Below are positions 1 through 8,473 of a stretch of DNA of 64,000 nucleotides, piece by piece. Origin of the DNA: Microvenator marinus (GTDB taxonomy: Bacteria; Myxococcota_A; Bradymonadia; Bradymonadales; Bradymonadaceae). Location of the stretch: assembly GCF_007993755.1 (NCBI RefSeq), contig NZ_CP042467.1, positions 769,501 to 833,500 on the forward strand. The letters run 5' to 3'. A program made the translations under genes and the position numbers. Below the pieces are notes generated by a model. It was not told the DNA's origin, did not search any database, and worked only from the letters and a program-made list of their open reading frames with translations. Every line of letters starts with the position of its first letter. Position 1 is the first letter of the stretch.

Positions 1-1
1 C

Positions 2-757
2 CTTGTAGTCTGGGAATACGCACCGCCAGTCGCCCCAAATCTCGAACCAGAGGATATCGACCTTGAGATTCTTTACGAGGACGCCGATCTTGCAGTGGTG
101 AACAAGCCCCACGGTATGGTCGTGCACCCAGCACCAGGCCATCCTAGCGGTACCTTGGTCAACGCCCTGCTCTACCATTTCAAAGACTTGCCCGGAGTCG
201 GTGGGGTGTTGCGCCCTGGCATCGTACATCGCATCGACAAAGACACCTCCGGCGCGCTGGCCATCTCGAAATCCGACGCAGGGCATCAGCACTTAAGCGC
301 ACTCTTTAAAGCCCATACGATAGCGCGCGAGTACCATGCGCTGGTTTTCGGGCCCGGACTCGAAGAACGCGGCACCATCAAGACGCTTTATGGCCGAAAG
401 CCCAATGACCGAATTCGCTACTCCTCGAAAGTCGAGAGTGGAAAGGTCGCGATCACCCACTACGAGGTTGCCGAGAGATTCCACAATGGTGTCTGCCTCG
501 TGGTTTGCCGCCTTGAAACGGGTCGAACCCATCAAATACGCGTGCATCTTTCAGACATCAATGCCCCTCTTCTTGGAGACCAAGTCTACGGCGGAAAAGC
601 AGCGTCGCAGTGTAAGCTGATCTCACGCCAAGCCCTTCATGCGAAAACTCTGGGTTTCCCAACGCTCGATGGTGCCGACATTCTCTCTGAGGCATCATAT
701 CCAGCGGACTTTTCGGAAGCGCTTGAAGCCCTTAGAGCAGGCAAGGATTGGCGATGA
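2..757 (+). CDS. RluA/RluD-family 23S rRNA pseudouridine synthase, 5' truncated by window edge
   Basis: Converts uridine to pseudouridine in large-subunit rRNA. The frame is open from base 2, and residues encoded before the first internal GTG (95) already match the family (DLAVVNKPHGMVVHPAPGH), so the gene begins outside the window; an N-terminal S4 domain would be expected there. The catalytic-Asp motif HRIDKDTSG is present, as are the family's ETGRTHQIRVH and LLGDQVYGG-type motifs near the end. It ends by ATGA overlap with the UbiB-like gene, suggesting co-translation. RluA, RluC and RluD cannot be told apart with confidence; the long PGHPSGTLVNAL segment favours RluD. Confidence 0.93.
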   Translation, partial: LVVWEYAPPVAPNLEPEDIDLEILYEDADLAVVNKPHGMVVHPAPGHPSGTLVNALLYHFKDLPGVGGVLRPGIVHRIDKDTSGALAISKSDAGHQHLSALFKAHTIAREYHALVFGPGLEERGTIKTLYGRKPNDRIRYSSKVESGKVAITHYEVAERFHNGVCLVVCRLETGRTHQIRVHLSDINAPLLGDQVYGGKAASQCKLISRQALHAKTLGFPTLDGADILSEASYPADFSEALEALRAGKDWR

Positions 758-2475
758 GTAAGAGCTCAAAACGAGGAGTTTTCAAAGGCGCACTCCACGA
801 CGCGCGGAGATTGCGTGAAATCGCGTTCGTGCTCAGCAAACACGGTTTCAAAGAATTAACACGTGGCCTCGGACTCGACTCCTACGTCTCTGACTACGAC
901 GAAACTGACTCCGCGAGCGAAGCTCCGCTCGCCATTCGCGTGCGACGTGTTTTCGAGGACCTGGGCCCAACTTACATCAAGATGGGCCAGATTCTGAGCA
1001 CACGTCTCGACCTCTTGCCTCCCGTCTACATTCAGGAGCTCCAAAAACTTCAGGACCGTGCTCCGAGTGTCCCATTCGAGGAAGTCGCAGCGCATATCGA
1101 ATCGGAATTCGGCCAACCTCTAGACAAACTCTTCTCCGAGTTCGATGCCGAGGAGATCGCGACGGCGAGCATGGCTCAGGTTCATCGCGCGACGCTCTTT
1201 GACGGCCGAGAGGTCGTCGTCAAGGTGCAGCGTCCCGGCATTGCCCCCATCATTCGAAGCGACTTGGCCATTCTCTACTATCTTGCGAGGATCGGCGAGG
1301 CAACCATTGATGAAATCGGACTCTTCAATCCGGTCGCTATCGTCAAGGAGTTCGAGCGCGCGATCATTGAAGAACTAAACTTCATGGGTGAGGCTTCAAA
1401 CAACGAGCGCGCGCGCCTTAACGCCGTAGACATCCCCGAGGTGCTCATACCCGAGGTTATTGCCGAGTTTACAACTCCGACGATCATCACGCAGACCTAC
1501 GTCGACGGCCACAAACTCTCGACTATTGAAATCGACTCCTACCGCGCACAACGGCTGGCCACGATCGCCATGGAGGCCGCATTTCAACAGATATTTGTGG
1601 ACGGGTTCTTTCACGGTGACCCACACCCGGGAAATATGCTCGTCACCGAAGATGACCGCGTAGCTTTCCTAGACTGGGGCCTTGTCGGGCGCCTTTCACG
1701 CGGTCAACAAGACGAACTTGTAGACCTTATCATCTCCGTCATCACCGACGATATCGACGGCATCACGCGCACCGTGTTGCGCATGGGATACCCTGATAAG
1801 CGCGTCAACTTGAGGCGGCTTCGCAGAGATATCTCCAAGGTCCGCGATACACATCTAACGCGGAGTCTGAGCGAAATGGATCTTTCGTCACTGATGGAAG
1901 ATATCATGGAGATTGCGCACGAGCACCGAATCCATATCAACCCCGAGTATGCGCTCGTCACCAAATGTACAGCCACGGTGGAAGGCATCCTGAGGTCCGT
2001 GTACCCATCTTTGGATATCATCGGTACGCTCCGCCCGTTTGCTGAAAGACTATTCAAAGAGCGATACTCGGCAGAGCAACTCATGAAGCGCGGTTTGGTT
2101 ACACTTACCAGCCTGAATCACCTGCTCAAAGATGTTCCGATGCAGTTTGACCAGGTCCTCATGGACCTCGAGGCCGGTGATATCCGCGTCAACGTGGCAC
2201 ATCCCTCGCTCGACCAACATCTCTCGGCCGTAAACGTGCTCGGCAGCCGCATTTTCCTTGGATTTCTCGCAGCAGGTTTCATCGTCGCAAGCTCTGTGCT
2301 GATCTCGACGTTTGATTGGAGACCCTGGGATATCCCACTTCTAGCGATTTTGGGCCTTTTGGGATTCTCGACGGCCATGATTCTGAGCTTCGCTGCGCTC
2401 GCCTGGCACTTTACTCAGGGCGGACTCAAGAAAGTTCGCGTGGGCCCCATTTTGAAGTTCTTTCGGCGAAAATAG
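754..2475 (+). CDS. ABC1/AarF/UbiB-family atypical kinase-like membrane protein
   Basis: Member of the UbiB/ABC1 (ADCK) family, atypical kinases or ATPases that support quinone synthesis or membrane lipid handling. Visible motifs are KMGQILSTRLDLLP (the KxGQ signature replacing a normal Gly loop), VVVKVQRPG with the ATP-binding Lys, GFFHGDPHPGN as catalytic loop and VAFLDWGLVGRL as metal-binding DxG-like motif. Two hydrophobic helices close the C-terminus (around IFLGFLAAGFIVASSVL and AILGLLGFSTAMILSF), as in UbiB. The ATG at 754 overlaps the preceding stop as ATGA; a TTG at 748 is less likely. Its TAG stop directly abuts the stop of the convergent kinase gene. The quinone role is by family only. 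Confidence 0.93.
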   Translation: MSKSSKRGVFKGALHDARRLREIAFVLSKHGFKELTRGLGLDSYVSDYDETDSASEAPLAIRVRRVFEDLGPTYIKMGQILSTRLDLLPPVYIQELQKLQDRAPSVPFEEVAAHIESEFGQPLDKLFSEFDAEEIATASMAQVHRATLFDGREVVVKVQRPGIAPIIRSDLAILYYLARIGEATIDEIGLFNPVAIVKEFERAIIEELNFMGEASNNERARLNAVDIPEVLIPEVIAEFTTPTIITQTYVDGHKLSTIEIDSYRAQRLATIAMEAAFQQIFVDGFFHGDPHPGNMLVTEDDRVAFLDWGLVGRLSRGQQDELVDLIISVITDDIDGITRTVLRMGYPDKRVNLRRLRRDISKVRDTHLTRSLSEMDLSSLMEDIMEIAHEHRIHINPEYALVTKCTATVEGILRSVYPSLDIIGTLRPFAERLFKERYSAEQLMKRGLVTLTSLNHLLKDVPMQFDQVLMDLEAGDIRVNVAHPSLDQHLSAVNVLGSRIFLGFLAAGFIVASSVLISTFDWRPWDIPLLAILGLLGFSTAMILSFAALAWHFTQGGLKKVRVGPILKFFRRK

Positions 2476-5400
2476 TCAGTCGAGCACAACTTTGGCCACC
2501 GAGAGAATCTGCCGATTGATGTTCCGGTTCATGAAGAGAGATTTTTGTTCTTCATCGTTCAAGTAATCTCGCCGGTGCAAGAGGACCTCGCGCGAGCGAG
2601 TAAGCGCTTGGCGTCTCTCGGTTTGAAACTCCTCTTCATCCGGCAGAATCTGGGAGTGCTGAAAGAGAATTTCTTCCATCGCATAGATTTCGCCGTCGTC
2701 GATCAGTCCGAGCGCGCGCCGCGAATGCTCGATCGCGTTGTCGCGCTGACCTAAAAGCTTAAATGCCCGCGCCATCAACATTTCGGAAGCAGCAATTCCC
2801 CAGGTCATCTCAGCGCCCTCGGAGCGCTCCAAGGCATCCTCTGCCTGCATAAGCGCGATTCTGGCTTGCTCGCTATGCCCAGAACTCAGATTCACCTGCG
2901 CCAAGAGCAAGGTCGCGTGAACGCTCAAATAGACATTTGGAATGGAATCCGCGAGCCTGAGCCCTTCGTGCAACGATTGCTCGGCCTTAGACCACTCCTG
3001 CGTCTCCACATAACAAGCGCCGAGCGTGATGAGCCCATCGGCAAGCACAGCATGAGAGTTGGTCTTTCTGGCGAGGTAGTTTCCGCGCCGCGTAATCGTG
3101 ACGGCTTCTTCGGTCGCACCGCGCAAGAGATGGGCATGGCCCATGTTGATCAAAAGCCCGGCCTCCTCGCGCACATGGCCAAGCTGTCTAGCTTCATCGA
3201 GCGCGGCCTGATATTTCGCAAGCGCCTGCGAGAAGCGCCCCAGATACGCAAGGCTCACACCCAGACTTGAGAGCAGGCTCCGCCTTTCGCGCCGAAGCCC
3301 TTGCTCCTGCGCAACCTCAAGCCCCTTCTCAAATGCCTCAAGTGCGCGTTGGTGATGGCCTGATTGCCGATGTAGCACCCCAAGTTGGTTCCAAGCGCGC
3401 ACGAGGTTGGTCGCGAGGTGTCCATCTTTTAGCGACTCCAGAGCCTCCTGCACGTGGCTCAGCGCCTCATCTCTACTGCCCTCACTGGACCTAATCTGTG
3501 CCAGGACCAAAAGCACACTCGTCTGAAGCTCGAGCAAAATCTCGGGTTCATCGATGTCTGCAAGAGTGCTTTCCACCTTTTCAAGCCAATCTTTGGCGCG
3601 CCTCAACTCAGATTGATCGAACTCAAAATTGGCGAGGTCCAATTGGACCTTCGCAAGACCCAGCGCGTCTTGACGCGTCTTGGCCAGCATCTCGAGTTCC
3701 CTCAACGCATCACCAAGGCTATCTCGATTCCCGAGCTCCGCCAGCGCCCTGGCCTTAACAGTCAAAGCATCAAAGTAGAGCTTGCTCTGAGGTGGCACAC
3801 GCTCGAGGACCTTCTCACTCAAGCGAATCGACTCCGCCGCCCCAAACTGGTCGAGCGCAGACGCAGCCGCTTCAAAATAGTACTCGACCGATTTGTCAGT
3901 CTCCCCGGCTCCGTCAAAGTGGCGAGCGATGAGCGCGTTTGAATAGAGCGCCCTGCTCTCGCCGGACTCAAGCAGGTGTTTTGCGAGTCGACGGTGCAGC
4001 TCCACAGCTTCTTCGGGAACGAGCCCCAAGGCTGCTACATCCTGTGTGAGCGCATTACAGAACCGAAACTCTTGTTCTTCAAAAGACTTAGCATCCTGAG
4101 CGTCCAGCATCAGCAAGAGTTCACGGTCGACAAGAGCCTGCACTTCTAAGAGTGAGTCTTCATCGAGTACGAGAGCCGCCTCTGCACCCGTAAACGGTGA
4201 CCAGAGCAAGGCCAGACGCTGCAATGCCGTCTTTTCGTTGAGTTCAAGACGGTCAATTCTGGCACGAATCAGACCATCCACGTTGCTCGGAATCCAATGC
4301 CCACCATCGCCATTTGAGAGATCCGCCTGAGCCTTAAGAAGGCCTCGATCTCTTAGAACCTCAACGACTTCCTTTATGAAGAGTGGGTTTCCACCGGAGC
4401 GCCTGAGAATCTCCTCCTCGAGCTTTGGGTCTTCAATTCGGTGGTGCTTTAGAACTTCTCGCACCAGGAGCTCGGACTCGGACTCGCCCAGCTCATTTAG
4501 GGCCTCGGTCCAGACAAATTTTGCGGCCAAAAGCTCGTCCCAAGTCGCCTCTCCCTCAATGAACGAGGGGTCGAGCGCCAGCACGAAGACTGCGGGTGCG
4601 GCTTGCGTCGAGTTGAAGAAACCCACGCCAAACTCGACCGTCATCGAATCCAGATGATGCGCATCGTCAATTGCGATAACCAGCGGCATTTTCTCCGCAA
4701 ACCTATTCAAAAGCTTACGAATCGAGAGAAAAATGCGGTTCTTGCGCTCATCTGGGTCCAGGGTCTCAAAACCCGAATCGGCGAACCTGATGCCGAAAAG
4801 AGAGCCTACCGAGTGAATGATCACGCCTCGCTCAGCCTCATTCTCATCGGCGAAGAGCGCGTTAATCCGAATCGATAGCGCATCGCGAAGCGCTCTAAGG
4901 TCGTCTCTTGGCCCAAGCCTCAACATCTCAGATAGCAATCCCGCCATCGCCCCCAGTGGAACGTCACGCTCATAAGGAGGAACCACCCCTCTCAAGACGC
5001 GCACAGCGCGGTCATCGAGGCCCTTTAGAAATTCTTCAAGCAGCGTTGATTTACCAAGGCCAGGCCCACCCTGAAGCACGACCGCCCCTGCGCGTTTGTC
5101 GAGCTGTATCTGGCGATATCGCTCGCGAACCTCTTTCAGAATCAGTTCACGACCATAAAAGCCATGATAGGCGCGGCGCACCTCGGTGATCTTGTCTTCT
5201 TGAGATTTAGGTTCGATCAGTCGATACGCCTGCACATTGAGCGGCGTAGCGCCTTCTTCCTCCTGATAAGAAAGACTATCGACCTTATCACACCGAAACT
5301 CGCGCTTGATCCGTCTGAAAATCTGACCACCGAGGAGAATCTCGCGGGCCATCGCAACCCGGGCGAGTCGGTCCGCGAGCTCGTGAGAAGAGCCGAAGAA

Positions 5401-6846
5401 CGACCAGGTGAACCGCCTCCCGGTCTTGTCGACCTCCTGCTCGAGCACCACATCGCCCATCGCAAGACCGATGCTCAGATTCAGCGGGCTCACAAGGCTT
5501 GGGTTCATCCCCGCAACCGCCTCGTGGAGGTCCATGGACACTCGCACCGCACGTTCAGCGTCGTTCTCACTCGATACAGGAATCCCAAAAATCAGCGTAA
5601 AACCATCTTCGTTGACTCGATGAACGATGGCTTCCTTTTTATACGCAATCGAATCTACAATCCGCGTATACTCTTGAAGGACCTGCAACCATCGGTCTTG
5701 ACCGAGCGTTTGACGAAGCGAAAAGAGCCCCTGCACATGCCCGGAGACGATGACACACTCCTTGCGCTCCCGCAGATGGGAGTCCGGAACTCCCTCATCG
5801 GCAATCCGTGTCACGGGCGTGTTGCTGGTCTGTACCATGGTGCCGCCAGTCGCCGTACGTTGCGCTCCCGGCACGGTACGTACCAGGCTCCCCGTGGCTA
5901 CGGCAGTCGACTGATGGTCGCCCTTGCCCTCCAAATAAGGCTCCAAACCCGTCAGGTAGGTCGCGAGGGTCAACGAGTCGTGAATCTCGTCAAGCCCGTA
6001 AAGAATCTTCGTCAGGTCAAGCTGCACATCTCGTGCGCTCTGCGGACGCTCATCTGGCTGCTTCGCAAGAATCCGGTAAAGCAAAGCCTCTAAAGCCTCC
6101 GGGATCTCTTCGTTTAAACTCCGAATGTCCGGTACCACCGCAGACTTCACAAGACTCAATGTCTCTTCCTGAGTCGTGTGCTTGAAGAGTGGACGGCCAC
6201 ATACAAGCTCGAAAAGAAGCACGCCCAGGCTGAAGATATCGCTGCGATGGTCCACCTTCCATCCCGAGGCCTGCTCAGGGCTCATGTAGCTGAACTTGCC
6301 CTTGACGACGTGCGGATTTTCGTCGCTGACGCTCGAAGCCTTCGCGATTCCAAAATCGACGATTTTTACGGTTCCATCGCGTGAAACAAGCACGTTCTGA
6401 GGACTGATATCGCGATGCACAATATTGAGCGGTGATCCGAAATGGTCGCTTCGCCGGTGCGCGTAATCCAAGCCCTTGGCAATCTCGGCCACCAGGAAAA
6501 TGGCATCTCCAAGTGCGATAGGACGCCCTGATTTTCTGCCACCCGAAACAATATGTGCGACGTCAGCCCCGTCCACAAACTCCATGGCCAAGAAGTACGT
6601 CTGTTCAACCTTTCCGAAATCGTAGATCTGCACGATATTCGGATGGTTGAGGTCCATGGCGATCTTGGCCTCCGAGATGAACATCTCCACAAATCGACGA
6701 TTGCTCGTGTACTCCGGCAAGATGCGCTTGATGACAAGAATCTTCTCCAGCCCTTCAGCGCCAAAACTCTTCGCCAGAAAGACCTCAGCCATTCCCCCTA
6801 CGCCGATTTTCTCTATCAGCTCGTATTTGCCGAACGACTTTTCCAA
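2476..6846 (-). CDS. Ser/Thr protein kinase fused to a class III cyclase-like domain, AAA-type ATPase and TPR array
   Basis: A 1456-residue signalling protein. Residues 8-270 form a Hanks kinase with all catalytic residues (K40, HRDISPQN with D146, DFG with D164). Residues about 362-540 resemble a class III nucleotide cyclase, but the first metal-binding Asp position appears to be His370 (VSGHVQGLF against the usual FADIxGFT), while the second Asp is kept (NEDGF, D414); cyclase activity is doubtful. A STAND/AAA-like ATPase follows (Walker A GGPGLGKST at 593-601; Walker B LVIAIDD at about 722-728), then many TPR-type helices to the end. No membrane helix was seen. The start is a TTG four bases after the trmL stop, needed to include the Gly loop. 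Probably a cytoplasmic integrator whose output is unknown. Confidence 0.93.
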   Translation of the reverse strand: MEKSFGKYELIEKIGVGGMAEVFLAKSFGAEGLEKILVIKRILPEYTSNRRFVEMFISEAKIAMDLNHPNIVQIYDFGKVEQTYFLAMEFVDGADVAHIVSGGRKSGRPIALGDAIFLVAEIAKGLDYAHRRSDHFGSPLNIVHRDISPQNVLVSRDGTVKIVDFGIAKASSVSDENPHVVKGKFSYMSPEQASGWKVDHRSDIFSLGVLLFELVCGRPLFKHTTQEETLSLVKSAVVPDIRSLNEEIPEALEALLYRILAKQPDERPQSARDVQLDLTKILYGLDEIHDSLTLATYLTGLEPYLEGKGDHQSTAVATGSLVRTVPGAQRTATGGTMVQTSNTPVTRIADEGVPDSHLRERKECVIVSGHVQGLFSLRQTLGQDRWLQVLQEYTRIVDSIAYKKEAIVHRVNEDGFTLIFGIPVSSENDAERAVRVSMDLHEAVAGMNPSLVSPLNLSIGLAMGDVVLEQEVDKTGRRFTWSFFGSSHELADRLARVAMAREILLGGQIFRRIKREFRCDKVDSLSYQEEEGATPLNVQAYRLIEPKSQEDKITEVRRAYHGFYGRELILKEVRERYRQIQLDKRAGAVVLQGGPGLGKSTLLEEFLKGLDDRAVRVLRGVVPPYERDVPLGAMAGLLSEMLRLGPRDDLRALRDALSIRINALFADENEAERGVIIHSVGSLFGIRFADSGFETLDPDERKNRIFLSIRKLLNRFAEKMPLVIAIDDAHHLDSMTVEFGVGFFNSTQAAPAVFVLALDPSFIEGEATWDELLAAKFVWTEALNELGESESELLVREVLKHHRIEDPKLEEEILRRSGGNPLFIKEVVEVLRDRGLLKAQADLSNGDGGHWIPSNVDGLIRARIDRLELNEKTALQRLALLWSPFTGAEAALVLDEDSLLEVQALVDRELLLMLDAQDAKSFEEQEFRFCNALTQDVAALGLVPEEAVELHRRLAKHLLESGESRALYSNALIARHFDGAGETDKSVEYYFEAAASALDQFGAAESIRLSEKVLERVPPQSKLYFDALTVKARALAELGNRDSLGDALRELEMLAKTRQDALGLAKVQLDLANFEFDQSELRRAKDWLEKVESTLADIDEPEILLELQTSVLLVLAQIRSSEGSRDEALSHVQEALESLKDGHLATNLVRAWNQLGVLHRQSGHHQRALEAFEKGLEVAQEQGLRRERRSLLSSLGVSLAYLGRFSQALAKYQAALDEARQLGHVREEAGLLINMGHAHLLRGATEEAVTITRRGNYLARKTNSHAVLADGLITLGACYVETQEWSKAEQSLHEGLRLADSIPNVYLSVHATLLLAQVNLSSGHSEQARIALMQAEDALERSEGAEMTWGIAASEMLMARAFKLLGQRDNAIEHSRRALGLIDDGEIYAMEEILFQHSQILPDEEEFQTERRQALTRSREVLLHRRDYLNDEEQKSLFMNRNINRQILSVAKVVLD

Positions 6847-6850
6847 CGGT

Positions 6851-7384
6851 TCACTTCGCCTGCAGTGGGGTAAACGATAATTGCCGCAGCGCCTCGTAGG
6901 TCACGATGGCGCACGCGTTAGAAAGGTTTAGGCTGCGCACCTTATCCGTGGTCGGAATCCTCAGAAGTCTATCCTCGTAGTCCTTCAAGATTTGGTCGGA
7001 GAGCCCTTTTGTCTCACAGCCGAAAATCAAGACCGACCCTGGTAAAAACTCTACCTCTGTATACGGATGAGAGGCCTTTTTACTCAAAAAATGAAGCCTG
7101 TTTCTGGGGAATCGCTCGGCGAGCGACTCAAACGAAGGATGCACACAGAGCCTAACGTGCGGCCAGTAGTCGAGCCCTGCCCGCTTGAGATACCGATTCT
7201 CCAACTCGAAGCCCAGAGGTTCTGTCAGGTGCAACCAGATATTTGTCCCAGCGCAAAGCCGGCCAATATTCCCCGTATTTCCGGGGATTTCGGGTTCCAC
7301 CAGCACGATGTGTAATCCCTTATCTTCGTCGCTTCCCCAGTGTTCCTCGGGTGGAAGCACCCTGAACCCTTCGTGTTTCGGCAT
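6851..7384 (-). CDS. trmL: tRNA (cytidine/uridine-2'-O)-methyltransferase TrmL (SpoU/SPOUT)
   Basis: Methylates the 2'-O of the wobble nucleotide 34 in certain leucine tRNAs. The sequence carries the SPOUT family marks: EPEIPGNTGNIGRLCAG near the N-terminus, LGFELENRYLKRAGLDYW, FGCETKGLS, and the knot region IPTTDKVRSLNLSNACAIV that binds S-adenosylmethionine. Length about 177 residues, slightly longer than typical because of a short N-terminal extension. The ATG at 7384, one base after the upstream stop, is preferred to the TTG at 7393. It sits between a secreted nuclease-fold lipoprotein and the giant kinase; co-transcription is likely but a functional link is not evident. Confidence 0.95.
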   Translation of the reverse strand: MPKHEGFRVLPPEEHWGSDEDKGLHIVLVEPEIPGNTGNIGRLCAGTNIWLHLTEPLGFELENRYLKRAGLDYWPHVRLCVHPSFESLAERFPRNRLHFLSKKASHPYTEVEFLPGSVLIFGCETKGLSDQILKDYEDRLLRIPTTDKVRSLNLSNACAIVTYEALRQLSFTPLQAK

Positions 7385-7385
7385 T

Positions 7386-8339
7386 TCAATCAACCATCAA
7401 AAAAGTAGCGCCAACCGCGGCATGGTCTGAGCCACCAAATCCACCGCCGGCATCCAAAAACTGCTCCAGCGTCCCCTCGTCATAAGCGCCTCCGCCATTC
7501 TCGGCCAAAATCAGATGGTCGATATGTTGACGCTGCGAATTGAACTGATACGACCAAAAATCGGTCTCCGTCAGCAAATTCAAAGCCGGGTCTGAAACCA
7601 CGGGACTCAAGGTATCGGAATCAGGTGTGTCATTGAGGTCCCCGCCCCATACCACCAGGGCGTCCGGAAATTCTGCGGCGGTACTCTTCACGATGGTACG
7701 TCCAGCCTCCGCCTCTGCGATTCGTCGGCCCGGGTCATCATCGCGTTGTGACCGGAAATGTGATGAGAACAAAACCACTCGCTCTCCATCCACATCGACA
7801 TGGACTTCCAAAAACTCACGAGCAAATGAAGTTCTACTACCATCCGGACGATAGATTGGATTCTCGCGATGGGTCCTAGTCTCGATGAACTCCCCACGAC
7901 TCAAGACAACCACATCAAGACTTGCCGAAGTCCCGATTTCTCCCATGACTGCCACTTCAAATGGCACCTCAAGCGCACCCTGAATCGCGTCCATGACGGT
8001 TTCATTCTCAATCTCTTGCAGAAGGACCGCGTCGGCATTCATTTCTTCGATCGAAGACACCACTTGGGAGAGCTTGAAGTCGAATTCGGCCTGGCTCTTC
8101 TGATCTTCGAATGAATTTGCCCCACAATTATTGGACTGACACACCGTGTCGAAAAAACGCTGCGTGTTGAAGGTCACCACTTTGAACCGGGGACCATCCG
8201 GCGTCCCCATATCTTCAACGGGCTCATCAGAATCCGGAAAATCCAAGTCCGGAGTATCAACGGGCGTTGTGCCCTCGGTTCCATCGCCACACGCGGTGGC
8301 CAAAAACGAGAGCACCAAAATCCAAGAAATTCTTTGCAT
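7386..8339 (-). CDS. Endonuclease/exonuclease/phosphatase (DNase I-fold) lipoprotein
   Basis: Predicted exported lipoprotein: starting at the ATG at 8339 gives a signal peptide ending in LATAC, followed by an acidic linker. The ATG has a strong GGAAGG ribosome site; an upstream in-frame start at 8399 would spoil the signal peptide. The rest is an EEP domain with VVTFNTQRFFD, LLQEIEN (metal Glu), SSHFRSQ, WGGDLNDTPDS (catalytic Asp/Asn) and GSDHAAV (catalytic Asp-His). Such enzymes cut nucleic acids or phosphoesters; the substrate is unknown. A secreted nuclease for scavenging DNA or prey material is one inference. Transcribed divergently from the beta-propeller lipoprotein gene. Confidence 0.88.
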   Translation of the reverse strand: MQRISWILVLSFLATACGDGTEGTTPVDTPDLDFPDSDEPVEDMGTPDGPRFKVVTFNTQRFFDTVCQSNNCGANSFEDQKSQAEFDFKLSQVVSSIEEMNADAVLLQEIENETVMDAIQGALEVPFEVAVMGEIGTSASLDVVVLSRGEFIETRTHRENPIYRPDGSRTSFAREFLEVHVDVDGERVVLFSSHFRSQRDDDPGRRIAEAEAGRTIVKSTAAEFPDALVVWGGDLNDTPDSDTLSPVVSDPALNLLTETDFWSYQFNSQRQHIDHLILAENGGGAYDEGTLEQFLDAGGGFGGSDHAAVGATFLMVD

Positions 8340-8384
8340 GAGACCTTCCTTCTTCGGGGCGAATACTCCATGTTTCTGCCTTTT

Positions 8385-8400
8385 GATGCAACGGTGCATC
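8385..8400. promoter_or_regulatory. Palindrome GATGCA-acgg-TGCATC in divergent promoter region
   Basis: Perfect 6-bp arms spaced by 4 bases lie in the 134-bp gap between two divergent lipoprotein genes, just upstream of a sigma70-like promoter. The placement fits an operator for a dimeric regulator, but arms this short can arise by chance. Confidence 0.3.
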
Positions 8401-8414
8401 GACCACTAATCGCT

Positions 8415-8443
8415 TTGTGAATGGAATCAAAAACGGGTACACT
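8415..8443 (+). promoter_or_regulatory. Sigma70-like promoter for the beta-propeller lipoprotein gene
   Basis: A TTGTGA -35-like box and a TACACT -10-like box are separated by 17 bases, followed about 18 bases later by the GGGAGG ribosome site of the gene starting at 8474. Read by eye only. Confidence 0.45.
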
Positions 8444-8473
8444 TGCCTACATGGTTTATACGGGAGGCCAGAA

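Noticed and set aside
5164-6093. 309-codon plus-strand open frame inside the giant kinase gene
   Set aside because: Antisense to a clear multi-domain coding region; no plausible start signal.
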